Notes under the pieces: model-generated
What the model saw: only the letters and a program-made list of their open reading frames with translations
Databases searched by the model: none
What the model was told of the DNA's origin: nothing
NCBI GenBank assembly: GCA_001931535.1
Contig: CP016211.1
Coordinates: 6,771,703-6,835,702, forward strand
Length of the DNA stretch: 64,000 bases
Source: Minicystis rosea
Lineage (GTDB): Bacteria; Myxococcota_A; Polyangia; Polyangiales; Polyangiaceae
Direction of reading: 5' to 3'
Translations under genes and position numbers: made by a program
Shown here: positions 16,423-24,985 of the stretch, in pieces
Numbering within the stretch: the first letter of the stretch is position 1
Layout of the letters: each line of letters begins with the position of its first letter

Positions 16423-17705
16423 TTCGAGGACGGTAGCAGAGGCTCGTGATCGGCGGCCGCGGCTTCGAGCCGCGTGCCGAGCCGTCGCATCGCGATCCAC
16501 CACGAGAAGCCCGACGCGGCGGCGACGGCGGCCAGCACCAGCGTCGCGCCGTGAAGGCTCGTGATCCCGCGGCCGATGAGCGCGCCCGCGACGCCGCTCG
16601 AGATCGCCATCGTGAGCGTGAACGCGCCTTGCTCCACGGCGAACACGCGCCCTTGGAGCGGGTTCGGCACGGTGATCTGGAGGAGCTGCGTGGAGCAGAC
16701 CCAGTTGGCGCTGCCGCCAGCGTGCGCGACGACGAGGAAGAGCGCGCCCGCGGCGATGTGATGCGCCGAGATGAGCGCGGCGACGCCGATCGCGGCGAGC
16801 ACGAAGCCGACCTGCACGCTCCAGCGGAGGCTCCGCGCCGACTCCCCCAAGATGCGATGAAGGACGAGCGGGCCCACGAGCGCGCCCACGCCGCGGCCTG
16901 CGTAGAGGATGCCGAGCGCGCGCGCCGATTCTCCGCCCTTCGGCGTGAAGACCTCGGCGGCGTACACCGCATAGAGGAACACGACGCCGCCCGAGAGCCC
17001 CCACAAGCCTTTGGCGAGCGCGACCACGGCCTGCGGCCGGTGGCCCTTCAAGTAGCGCGCGCCTTCGCGCAGCGCGTGGAGACCGAAGGGATCGCGGGCC
17101 GGCGGCGCGGCGTCCGCGGCCGGCTCGACGCGGGGGATCGGCACGCCGGCGATGAGGATGGCCGAGAGCAGGAAGCTCAACGAGTCCACGATGAACGCGC
17201 CGCGCGGCCCGACGAGCAAGGTGACGAGGCCACCGAGCGCGCTGCCGATCGCGAGCATCGAGCTCCACGTCGCGCCGGCCAGCGAGTTGGCCGCGAGCAA
17301 CGCGCGCCGCTCGACCACCTGCGGCAGCGCGGCCGCGCGCGCGGGCTCGAAGAACGAGGTGAGCGACTCCTGCACGAAGACGAGGGCATAGACGAGCCAC
17401 ACGTCCTCGGGCCCACGCACGAAGAGGTAACCGAGCACGCAGAGGGCGCGGAGGAGATCGCAGATCACCATCACGCGGCCGCGCGGGTAGCGATCGGCGA
17501 CGACGCCCGCGAGCGGCGCCCACAGCACCGTGGGGAGCATGCGCACGATGAAGAGCCCCGCGAGGGCCTCCGCCGCGCGCCCCGTGGTCGGGAAGAGGCC
17601 CACGAGCGCGATGAACTGGAGCCAATCCCCCACCTCGCTCACCACCTGCCCGAGCCACAGGCGCCGGAACGCCGGCTGCGATCGGAGCAGTTCGAGGTAG
17701 CCCAT
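16419..17705 (-). CDS. MFS transporter
   Basis: 428 aa with about 12 hydrophobic segments. Typical features are FRRLWLGQVVSEVGDWLQFIALVGLF at the N-terminus, the loop 2-3 motif GVVADRYPRGRVM, the mid-loop around PRVEPAADAAPPARDP, and the second half beginning YLKGHRPQAVVALAKGLWG. Resembles the MFS_3/enterobactin-exporter-like branch, so drug or metabolite export is the likeliest role; substrate unknown. The ATG at 17705 matches the family N-terminus (MGYLELLRSQPAF); upstream in-frame codons overlap the divergent gene. It ends in a 4-bp overlap with the methyltransferase and is divergent from the hydrolase at 17733, with only 27 bp between. Confidence 0.9.
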   Translation of the reverse strand: MGYLELLRSQPAFRRLWLGQVVSEVGDWLQFIALVGLFPTTGRAAEALAGLFIVRMLPTVLWAPLAGVVADRYPRGRVMVICDLLRALCVLGYLFVRGPEDVWLVYALVFVQESLTSFFEPARAAALPQVVERRALLAANSLAGATWSSMLAIGSALGGLVTLLVGPRGAFIVDSLSFLLSAILIAGVPIPRVEPAADAAPPARDPFGLHALREGARYLKGHRPQAVVALAKGLWGLSGGVVFLYAVYAAEVFTPKGGESARALGILYAGRGVGALVGPLVLHRILGESARSLRWSVQVGFVLAAIGVAALISAHHIAAGALFLVVAHAGGSANWVCSTQLLQITVPNPLQGRVFAVEQGAFTLTMAISSGVAGALIGRGITSLHGATLVLAAVAAASGFSWWIAMRRLGTRLEAAAADHEPLLPSSK

Positions 17706-17732
17706 CGGCGCGGCTTGTTCTATGTCCGTCGC

Positions 17733-18971
17733 GTGCTCAGGGCGAGCAGGTTCTTCCTCATGATCGGCGCCGCCGCGCTCTCCATGCTGCGGCCTCAATC
17801 ATCCGCCGTGGCCGCGCCGCCCGCTGCGGTGAAGCCGGCCGCGTCGCGCGAAGCCGGCCCGCGCCTCCACGCCGAGTCCTGGATGGAAAGCGGCGGAGGC
17901 GGCGTTCGCGGGATCACCGTCGGGCCCATCGAGAACCTGCGCCACGCGGGTGTCGGCTACGGATCGCCGGCCTTCGAGCGCACGCTCGATGAAGCCAAGC
18001 GGAGCGGCGCCACCTGGATCAGCCTCACGCCCTTCGGTCGCACGTGGAATCTCAAGCCCACGGGCATCGATCTCACCTTCGAGGCGCCCTTCAAGGACAA
18101 CCGCCGCGCGGTGCTCACCGCCATCAAGCAGGCGCACGCACGCGGCCTCAAGGTGTTCTTGGTGCCGCACCTCTGGGTGGAGACGGGCGAGTGGCGCGCG
18201 CTCATCGATCCGGGCGACGACGCCGCGTGGGCCCGCTGGATCGCGGCGTATCGCGCCTTCCTCCTCACGTGGGCCGGCGTCGCCGCCGAAGGATCCGCGG
18301 AGATGCTCAGCGTCGGCGTCGAGCTCCGGAGCTGGGTCACGACCCCGCGCGCGCGCAGCATGATCACGCTGATCGACGAGGTGCGCCGCGTGTATCCGGG
18401 CCTCCTCACCTATTCGGCCAATTGGGACGACGTGGAGGACACGCTCATCTTGGGCGCCGTCGATCTCATCGGCATCAATGCCTTCTATCCGCTCGCCGAT
18501 CGCGACGGCGCCGGCCCTACCGAGCTTGCCGAGGGCGGCCGCCGCGTGGCCGCGAAGATCGACGCGCTCGCGCGTGCGCTCGACAAGCCCGTGGTGCTCA
18601 CGGAGATCGGTTACACGACGCGCCCCAACCCGGCGATCCGCCCTTGGGAGTGGCCCGACGCGATGACGGACGTGCACGTCGATCAGCGCGCCCAGGCCGA
18701 GGCGTACGCCGCGCTCATCGCGCCCTTCCTCGAATCGCGCACGTTCGCCGGCTTCTTCGTGTGGCGCTACTACGCCGATCCCGACGACGTCTCGCAGGAA
18801 GCCGAGTGGGGCTTCTCCCCGCGCGGCAAGCTCGCCGAGCTCGTCCTGCGCGACGCCTTCACGGCCCGTTGGGTCGCCGATGGCCCGCGCTCGATCGGCG
18901 ACGACATCGGCCGCCACCGCGCCCGCACCCCTGGCTTCTTCGGCTGGGAGCCCGAGCCGGACGACGAGTGA
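17733..18971 (+). CDS. Secreted glycoside hydrolase, GH113-like TIM barrel
   Basis: 412 aa. An N-terminal hydrophobic signal-like segment (RASRFFLMIGAAALSMLRP) is followed by a TIM barrel. Barrel motifs: GITVGP, GATWISLTPFGRTW, AHARGLKVFLVPHLWV, EMLSVGVELRSW with candidate acid/base Glu197, LIGINAFYPL, and VVLTEIGYTTRPN with candidate nucleophile Glu291. The two Glu in these contexts match GH113 (endo-beta-mannanase-type) enzymes; mannan as substrate is an inference. GTG 17733 is chosen so the signal peptide is complete; ATG 17760 is an alternative. No SD. Only 27 bp separate it from the divergent MFS start, so the two promoters must overlap or the mRNAs be leaderless. Confidence 0.8.
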   Translation: MLRASRFFLMIGAAALSMLRPQSSAVAAPPAAVKPAASREAGPRLHAESWMESGGGGVRGITVGPIENLRHAGVGYGSPAFERTLDEAKRSGATWISLTPFGRTWNLKPTGIDLTFEAPFKDNRRAVLTAIKQAHARGLKVFLVPHLWVETGEWRALIDPGDDAAWARWIAAYRAFLLTWAGVAAEGSAEMLSVGVELRSWVTTPRARSMITLIDEVRRVYPGLLTYSANWDDVEDTLILGAVDLIGINAFYPLADRDGAGPTELAEGGRRVAAKIDALARALDKPVVLTEIGYTTRPNPAIRPWEWPDAMTDVHVDQRAQAEAYAALIAPFLESRTFAGFFVWRYYADPDDVSQEAEWGFSPRGKLAELVLRDAFTARWVADGPRSIGDDIGRHRARTPGFFGWEPEPDDE

Positions 18972-18973
18972 CG

Positions 18974-19009
18974 GCTTTGCGCGCAACGCTCAGGCGCTGC
19001 GCGCAAAGC
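18974..19009. terminator. 16-bp-stem hairpin between convergent genes
   Basis: Stem gctttgcgcgcaacgc (18974-18989) with gcgctgcgcgcaaagc (18994-19009), loop tcag. There is one non-pair on the plus strand, which becomes a G-T wobble on the minus strand. Lies 2 bp after the hydrolase stop and 59 bp before the convergent stop at 19069; likely bidirectional. Confidence 0.65.
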
Positions 19010-19068
19010 ATGATCGCGGATGGCCGACACGAGCCGATCTCAGCGGCGGCGCACCGCCTCGATCGATC

Positions 19069-20427
19069 TCACTGACACCGCCGGAACGGCGCCCCTTCGA
19101 CCGCGGGGCCGCCCGCCGCCACACACGAAAAGCCCGTCGGGCAGATGCCGTCGGCCGTGCAATCGCGGCTGCACTTGTTGTTGCTGCAGTAACCGAAGAC
19201 GCACTGCGAGTCGTGCTGGCACGCCGCGCCGACCTCGCCGCCGCCGTTGGGCAGGCACAGCCCGATGCGCTGCTGGTTGTTGTTGATGCCGCCCACCGCC
19301 ACGCACGAAAAGCCGTACGCGCACGAGCCCTGATAGCGGCACGAATCGAGGCACGAGTCGGTGGCGATGCCTTCGCTGGGGTTGATCGCGCCGCACGTCG
19401 CGGCCGGCGTGCTCGGAATGTTGAAGGCGTTGAAATCGATGTGCTGGCCGTCGTTGCACACGTTCACGACCTTGCCCTGGCAGTCGTTCACGTACAGCGC
19501 CGGCGTGAACCCGCCCTCGAGCGGACCGAAGACATCGGGCGGCCGGCGGCAGAGCCCATCGCACGTCCACGGCGGGAACCCCGCGGCGCGCTGCGGGCAA
19601 TCGGCCGCCGTGTCGCAGACCAGCGTGCAGCCGCCGACGTACATGTCCGGTGACAGGTCGCACGCGGCCGGCGCGATGCAGCCCGCGGCGTTCCCCATCT
19701 CGCAGTACTCCGCCGCCTTCACGCACACGCGCGTGTTGCTGATCTCCATGCAGCCGAAACCGTTCGGACAATCGGCGCCCGAGTTGCACTGCACGGTGCA
19801 ATACTGGCTGTTGAGGCACGCGAAGTTGCACGCATTCGCCATCGTGCACGCGCGCCCGGTGTCGTTGCCCACGCAGTAGTTCTCGGCGCCGACGGCCTCG
19901 CAGACCGTGCCGCTCATGCACTGCGGCGTCGACGAGCAGGCGCGCGTGCAGCGCTTCGATCCGCTGGGATACATCGATCGGCAGAGGAGCGGCGCCGCGC
20001 ACTCTCCATCGGCGAAGCACAGATCGAGCTCGTGCTTGCCCGTGCCGCCGCTGCTGGTCGAGGACGAAGACGACGACACCGTCGACGACGTCGTGCTCCC
20101 GCCGCCCGACGAGCTGGTCGTGGGCCCGGCCCCGACGCTGCTCGAGGTGATCGGCGCGCCGCCGGTCCCGCTGCTGCTCGTCGAGGTCGCCTCGCCCGGC
20201 ACGCACTGCGCGTTGATGTTGCAGATGTACCCGCTCGGACAATCACGGGCGGCGTCGACGCAGCTCTCTCGGCACGAGCCTTCGAAGCAGTAGCCGATGC
20301 CGCAATCGCTGTTGAGCTTGCACGGCACGTCGCGCGCACAGCCTGCTGGAAGCGCGGTGGCGAGCGCCGAAGCGAAGACGAAAGCAGCGAAGAGGAAAGC
20401 GGGCGCGGAGCGAGCGCGTCGGGACAT
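19069..20427 (-). CDS. Cys-rich secreted lipoprotein
   Basis: 452 aa. Signal peptide with lipobox LPAGC, then CKLNSDCGIGYCFEGSCRESC and a Ser/Thr/Gly linker at about 80-130 (SSTVSSSSSSTSSGGTG). The rest is a string of short Cys repeats of the type C-x5-6-DC-x2-G-x2-C (SGADCPNGFGC, DTAADCPQRAAGF, HDSQCVFGYC, DGICPTGFSC), about 40 Cys in all. Such disulphide-rich surface proteins are common in Polyangiales; function unknown. The linker DNA is a low-complexity run at about 20040-20170. It is 38 bp downstream of the NTF2-like gene on the same strand. Confidence 0.85.
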   Translation of the reverse strand: MSRRARSAPAFLFAAFVFASALATALPAGCARDVPCKLNSDCGIGYCFEGSCRESCVDAARDCPSGYICNINAQCVPGEATSTSSSGTGGAPITSSSVGAGPTTSSSGGGSTTSSTVSSSSSSTSSGGTGKHELDLCFADGECAAPLLCRSMYPSGSKRCTRACSSTPQCMSGTVCEAVGAENYCVGNDTGRACTMANACNFACLNSQYCTVQCNSGADCPNGFGCMEISNTRVCVKAAEYCEMGNAAGCIAPAACDLSPDMYVGGCTLVCDTAADCPQRAAGFPPWTCDGLCRRPPDVFGPLEGGFTPALYVNDCQGKVVNVCNDGQHIDFNAFNIPSTPAATCGAINPSEGIATDSCLDSCRYQGSCAYGFSCVAVGGINNNQQRIGLCLPNGGGEVGAACQHDSQCVFGYCSNNKCSRDCTADGICPTGFSCVAAGGPAVEGAPFRRCQ

Positions 20428-20465
20428 CGGCCTCCGACGGTATCACAGCCGACGCGCCGGCCTCG

Positions 20466-20873
20466 TCAGTTCAGCATCCCGCCCTTCGACGTCTCCGCGC
20501 GCCGCGGGGCCCGTCGATGCACCGGCCCGGCCTGGTGAAAGACCAGCACCCAGGCGTCGTCCTCGCGCACGAACAGGTTCGTCGCCACGAGCTCCGCGCC
20601 GCCGACGTTTTCGCCGCACACCACGTATGCGCTCTCGCCGAGCACGTATGCCGACGGGCGCGAACAGCGAACCTCGGGCGCGCCGTTGTCGAGGATGGAT
20701 CGGAAGCTCGCCATCACCTCGTCGCGTCCGTGCAGCGCATCCCAGCCGGGATGCACGCAGGCCACGGGCGCGCGGCGCGCCCACAGCCCGTCGATCGCTC
20801 CCACGTCGGCGCGCGCGAACGCTTCGTAGAAGGCCTGGTTGGCGGCGAGCACCTCGGCTTCTGCGGACGGCAT
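20466..20873 (-). CDS. NTF2-like / SnoaL-like domain protein
   Basis: 135 aa, the usual size for this cone-shaped fold. Pattern: helix EVLAANQAFYEAFARADVGAIDGLWA, strand VACVHPGWDALHGRDEVMASFRSIL, then strands AYVLGESAYVVCGENV, LVATNLFVREDDAWVLVFHQAGP. This is close to the SnoaL_3/calcium-kinase-II-association-type proteins used as small enzymes or ligand binders. Ligand unknown. The C-terminal 15 residues (APRRAETSKGG) are basic and look disordered. Confidence 0.85.
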   Translation of the reverse strand: MPSAEAEVLAANQAFYEAFARADVGAIDGLWARRAPVACVHPGWDALHGRDEVMASFRSILDNGAPEVRCSRPSAYVLGESAYVVCGENVGGAELVATNLFVREDDAWVLVFHQAGPVHRRAPRRAETSKGGMLN

Positions 20874-21153
20874 GGTCGCTCCTCTCCGTCACGATAGGCG
20901 CTCTCCGCGATCGTTGCACGCCGAACCCTCTCGCCCACGAAGCAGCGCCCTCCTTCGTTCCTCACGTGGATCGCGGCCGCACGATCTCGACGAAGTGAGC
21001 GCCCCTCGTGCCCGGCCGAACGTCGCGCCGCCGCCGCGAGGGTCGCCCGATCGCGCGGCAGGCCCGCGCAACGACGCGAAAGCCGGCCCGGTGGCGCCCT
21101 GCTTCGCCGGTATCTTCCCCGCCCTCCCCGAGGATGCTACGTCCGCCCCGACG

Positions 21154-23313
21154 ATGGTCCAGAAGGCGCCCTCCCCCGACACCGGCGATGCCGGCTGGAT
21201 CACTCGCCTCGGCGAGGCGTGCCTCCGCGCCCTCGGCGTCGTGGCGCTGGCCTCGATCCCTTCCGCGTTGCGCACGGCCGGCGCCGGAGGAGGCCTCTTC
21301 GGCGGCCTCTTCGCCGGCATGGGCGTGCTCTTGCCCTTGGTCCTCGCCGCGCTGCTGCTCGCGCGGGCCGCGGGCCGCGGCTTCCGCCAGCTCCTCGGCA
21401 CCGAGTCGCCGCGGCGGGCCGTGCTCGGCTTGGCCTTGTGGATCGGCCTCGCCACGCCGCTCCTCGTCGGGCTCGGCGCGGTGCTCAAGGCCACGACGCA
21501 CCACAAGGGCCTCGCCGGCGCGACGTTCGGCGTCTTCGCGCTCGTCGTGGTGATCGCCGCCGCGGTCGTCGCGCGTCGCCTCGTCGGCCTCGGTCAGAGC
21601 CTCGTCGAGCGCGGCGTGAAGCCTTGGATCCCGGCCGCCATCGGCGCCGCGATCGGCATGCTCCCGCTGCTCGCGGTGGCCGTGCCCCTCTCGCAGCCGA
21701 GCGACGACGCGGGCGCCGCTGCGGTGCGCGCCGCCATCGTCGACGGCGCCATCGTCGCCGTCGCCACCGCGCTGGCCGCCTCGCTGGAGCTCGGCGCCTC
21801 GCTCGGTCGCGTCGCGCGCCTCGCCGCGGTGCCGGCCGCCGTCGTGCTCTTCGTGGCCGCGGGCGCGCGCATCGAATCGAACGCCGCCCTCGCCCGATCG
21901 ATGAAAGCAGGCGGCGGCCTCGCGGCCACCATCCTCTCCGCGCTCGAGCGCTGGACCGATCGCGACAACGACGGCACCGGCGCGCATTTCGGCGGCGACG
22001 ACTGCGACGAAGGCGACCCCGCCCGCCACCCCGGCGCCCCTGAAATCCCCGGTGACGGCATCGATCAAGACTGCGACGGCATCGATCCCGAGCGGCCCGC
22101 CGCGCCCTCGGCCACCGCCGCGCTGGAGCCTTCGAGCCGCGCCACGGCGGGCGCGGGCCCGACGCAACCCGCATCGCTCGTGGCAGAGCCTCCTTCCTCG
22201 GGCAAGCCCGACATCGTGCTGATCACGCTCGACTCGGTCCGCGCCGATCACACCTCGGCCTATGGATACGTGCGCGAGACCACACCGAAGCTCGCCGAGC
22301 TCGCGGCCCACGGCGTCGTCTTCGAGCACGCCTATGCCGCCGGCGGCGACGCGCAGCGTGCCCTCGCGCCCCTCGTCACGGGCAAGCGCCTCTCCGACAC
22401 GGCGCGCGACAAGCGCGAGTGGCCCACCATCCTCCCCGAGAACGAGACCCTCGCCGAGCGCCTGAAAAAGGGCGGATATCGCACGGCCGCGGTCACCTCC
22501 TTCACCTGGCTCAGCGAGGAGCGCGGCTTCGCGCAGGGCTTCGACCAGTTCAAGCCCGTCTTCGACGGCGTTCATCCCGAGCGCGAGGTCACCGGCAACT
22601 TCGCCGCCAAAGCCGCGATCGCCGCGTGGAAAGAGCTCGAGAAGGACACGCACCCGATCTTCCTCTGGGTGCACCTCTTCGACGCCCACGAAAAATACCT
22701 CGATCACAAGGGCATCAACTTCGGCAAAGGCAAGACCGCGGCGTACGACGGCGAGATCGCGTTCGTCGATCAGAAGCTCGGTGAGCTGATGGCCGCCATC
22801 AACGGCGGCCCGCGCGCCGGGCGCGTAGCGTGGTTCGTCCACGGATCGCAGGGCGAAGGCTTCGGCGAGCACGACTTCCACGGTCACGGCGGCGACGTCT
22901 ACGAGGAAGCCCTCCGGGTTCCGCTCGTCATCAGCCTCCCCGACCTCCCCGACGGCAAGCCCGGTCGTTACGGCAAGGACGCCGTCAGCGTGCTCGACGT
23001 GCCCGCCACCATCGCCGATGTCGCCGGCATCACTGCCGACGGATTCGCGGGGATCACGCTCGCGCCCATGGCCCGCGGAGAGCTGGGCCGGGAGCACGGC
23101 CCCGTGTACGCTCGTTCGCAGAAGAAGGTCGCCTTGATCGCCTGGCCGCTCAAGCTCATGGTGTTCGAGAAGAAGAAGGCGGATCGCTTCCTCCTGTTCG
23201 ACCTCGGGGGCGATCCGGGCGAACGCGAGGACATCTCCAAGACCACGGCCCGCGCCGCGGATTTGGAGCGGCTGCAGAAGGCTCGGGCAGCAGCCGAAGG
23301 CGCCGCGCGTTAG
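21154..23313 (+). CDS. Membrane sulfatase-like protein with degenerate active site
   Basis: 719 aa. About 25-245: seven or so hydrophobic segments. About 268-311: MopE-type metal-binding motif (DRDNDGTGAHFGGDDCDEGD...GDGIDQDCDGID). About 352-690: alkaline-phosphatase/sulfatase fold with IVLITLDSVRADHTSAYGY (metal ligand Asp360), WVHLFDAHEKYLDH and YDGEIAFVDQKLG. The site normally holding the Cys/Ser nucleophile (C/S-x-P-x-R) reads GGDAQRAL (397-404) and the usual SDHGE metal motif reads GSQGE (564-568), so nucleophile and Asp-His ligands are missing. Probably catalytically inactive or altered. The ATG at 21154 lies just before the hydrophobic region. The 280 bp upstream hold no gene I can support. 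Confidence 0.85.
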   Translation: MVQKAPSPDTGDAGWITRLGEACLRALGVVALASIPSALRTAGAGGGLFGGLFAGMGVLLPLVLAALLLARAAGRGFRQLLGTESPRRAVLGLALWIGLATPLLVGLGAVLKATTHHKGLAGATFGVFALVVVIAAAVVARRLVGLGQSLVERGVKPWIPAAIGAAIGMLPLLAVAVPLSQPSDDAGAAAVRAAIVDGAIVAVATALAASLELGASLGRVARLAAVPAAVVLFVAAGARIESNAALARSMKAGGGLAATILSALERWTDRDNDGTGAHFGGDDCDEGDPARHPGAPEIPGDGIDQDCDGIDPERPAAPSATAALEPSSRATAGAGPTQPASLVAEPPSSGKPDIVLITLDSVRADHTSAYGYVRETTPKLAELAAHGVVFEHAYAAGGDAQRALAPLVTGKRLSDTARDKREWPTILPENETLAERLKKGGYRTAAVTSFTWLSEERGFAQGFDQFKPVFDGVHPEREVTGNFAAKAAIAAWKELEKDTHPIFLWVHLFDAHEKYLDHKGINFGKGKTAAYDGEIAFVDQKLGELMAAINGGPRAGRVAWFVHGSQGEGFGEHDFHGHGGDVYEEALRVPLVISLPDLPDGKPGRYGKDAVSVLDVPATIADVAGITADGFAGITLAPMARGELGREHGPVYARSQKKVALIAWPLKLMVFEKKKADRFLLFDLGGDPGEREDISKTTARAADLERLQKARAAAEGAAR

Positions 23314-23362
23314 CGGTCGCTCCGGCACGGGGCCGGCGCCACAGACAGCGGGGCAATGGCTT

Positions 23363-24439
23363 ATGACGGATTTTGGCTCTCCTCCACAAAAGCGAGCACG
23401 ATCTCGCTCCGTGGCGATACGCATTCTCCTCATCGGGGGCTTCAGCCTCGGCGTGAGCGGCCTCGGCGCGCTGGCCGGCAACCTCACGCGCTCGGCCCCC
23501 GCCATGCCCGCGGACGCCACGCCCCTCACCATGGCGGGCGGCGCCGGTGTTCGTCACGAGTGGCGCCTCAAGCTGGGCCGCCACTGGCAAATCGCCTCCA
23601 CCCCCTCCGAGAGCCAAGAGACCACCGACGCGGCCGAGGGCACGCGCGGCCAATGCGGCCCCGGCATGGTCGAAGTGAAGGGCCGGATGAAGCAGGATCC
23701 GAGCACCAACCACTTCAGCAACAACACCATCGAGGAGATGCAGAAGACCACTTGCTCCAAGTGGATCCAACGCGAATACCCCGAGCGCTGCGGCGAGTTC
23801 GATCGCGACAAGTGGCTCAGCATCTCCAAGGAGCTCTCCACGAAGGAGCTCCACTACTGCATGGACCGCTTCGAGTACCCGAACCAGAAGGGCGTCTACC
23901 CCTGGATCATGGTGAGCTGGTACGAAGCGGAAGACCTCTGCGCCGACGAAGGCAAGCGCCTCTGCAGCGAAGACGAGTGGACCTTCGCCTGCGAAGGTGA
24001 AGAGGCCACGCCCTACCCTTACGGCTACGTGCGCGACGCCGGCTCGTGCATCAGCGATCAGCCCTGGCGCGCCTTCAGCGAGGCCGCCATGCGCCCGCGC
24101 GACGGCGCCGGCGCCATGGCCGAGATGGATCGGCTCTGGCAGGGCCTCCCCTCCGGATCGCAACCGAAGTGCAAGAGCTCGTTCGGCGTCTACGACATGA
24201 CGGGCAACGTCGACGAGTGGACGCGGACCTCGCGCGACGGCGAGCGGCCGAGCATCCTCAAGGGCGGCTATTGGGGCCCGGTGCGCACGCGTTGCCGCCC
24301 CTCCACGCGCTCGCACGACGAGAACCACATCTTCTACCAGCAGGGCTTCCGCTGCTGCTCCGACGTGGGCGCGAGCCTGGTGCGCCGCCCGCACTCCGAA
24401 GATCCCTCGCGCGCCCCGCTGCCGCGCGAGCTCAAGTAA
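23363..24439 (+). CDS. Membrane-anchored FGE/SUMF1-like domain protein
   Basis: 358 aa. N-terminal membrane anchor (IRILLIGGFSLGVSGLGALAG), then an FGE-like domain from about 90: CGPGMVEVKG, CMDRFEYPNQKG, PWIMVSWYEAEDLCADEGKRLCSEDEW, FACEGEE, SFGVYDMTGNVDEWT, ILKGGYWGPVRTRCRPSTRSHDEN and QGFRCC. In true aerobic FGE two Cys in the GGSxxC...C segment bind copper; here only the second is present, so formylglycine synthesis is doubtful. It begins 49 bp after the sulfatase-like gene, a suggestive pairing since FGE activates sulfatases, but that partner lacks the modified residue. Confidence 0.85.
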   Translation: MTDFGSPPQKRARSRSVAIRILLIGGFSLGVSGLGALAGNLTRSAPAMPADATPLTMAGGAGVRHEWRLKLGRHWQIASTPSESQETTDAAEGTRGQCGPGMVEVKGRMKQDPSTNHFSNNTIEEMQKTTCSKWIQREYPERCGEFDRDKWLSISKELSTKELHYCMDRFEYPNQKGVYPWIMVSWYEAEDLCADEGKRLCSEDEWTFACEGEEATPYPYGYVRDAGSCISDQPWRAFSEAAMRPRDGAGAMAEMDRLWQGLPSGSQPKCKSSFGVYDMTGNVDEWTRTSRDGERPSILKGGYWGPVRTRCRPSTRSHDENHIFYQQGFRCCSDVGASLVRRPHSEDPSRAPLPRELK

Positions 24440-24481
24440 CGGCATGGTCGGGCCTCACCGCGCGGCGTATCCTGGTTCGAG

Positions 24482-24985
24482 ATGAGCGACGACACCCAGC
24501 CCGCCGGCCCTCGAGAAGCCGCGCCCGCGCCGCCGCCGGCCCGCTGGATCGAGCGCCTCAGCGCCGTCCTGCTCCTCGGCGCCACCGCGCTCGCCCTCGC
24601 GGCCGCGGCGCCTGCGCTCCTGCGCTCGACGGGCGCCGCGCCTCCCTCGGCCGATCCTTTCGCGGGCCTCGGCGCGCCGATCGATCTGCGCCACGAGCCT
24701 CCCGAGATCCTCGCCAATCCCGATCCATTCGTCGAATCCGATCACGAGGCCGATCCCGACGACGTCCCGAGCCCGCTCGCGGCCCATGCCCGCCTCGGCT
24801 TCGCGCGGAGCGCGCTCTCGCTGCGCGAGCGCCCCGAGAGCAGCGGCCGCTCGGTGGGTGAAGTGAAAGCGGGCGAGCTCGTGATGATCGTGCGCGAGTC
24901 GGGGGATTGGGTCCTCGTGTGGGTCGGCGGCGCCGACAACTTCATGAAAGGGTGGGCTCGAAAGAGCGGAATCGCGGTCCGATGA
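24482..24985 (+). CDS. Membrane-anchored bacterial SH3 domain protein
   Basis: 167 aa. One membrane helix at about 24-45 (LSAVLLLGATALALAAAAPALL), a Pro/Asp-rich spacer, and a C-terminal bacterial SH3 domain at about 105-167: ALSLRERPESSGRSVGEVKAGE, LVMIVRESGDWVLVWVGG, MKGWARKSGIAV. Bacterial SH3 domains commonly bind peptidoglycan or peptide ligands outside the membrane. The stop codon overlaps the next start (ATGA at 24982-24985), so it is coupled to the guanine deaminase, an odd pairing functionally. Confidence 0.85.
   Translation: MSDDTQPAGPREAAPAPPPARWIERLSAVLLLGATALALAAAAPALLRSTGAAPPSADPFAGLGAPIDLRHEPPEILANPDPFVESDHEADPDDVPSPLAAHARLGFARSALSLRERPESSGRSVGEVKAGELVMIVRESGDWVLVWVGGADNFMKGWARKSGIAVR

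Noticed and set aside
20874..21153. N-terminal extension of the sulfatase-like protein to 20839
   Set aside because: The extension is Arg/Ser/Pro-rich noise overlapping the divergent NTF2-like gene; the ATG at 21154 precedes the membrane region.
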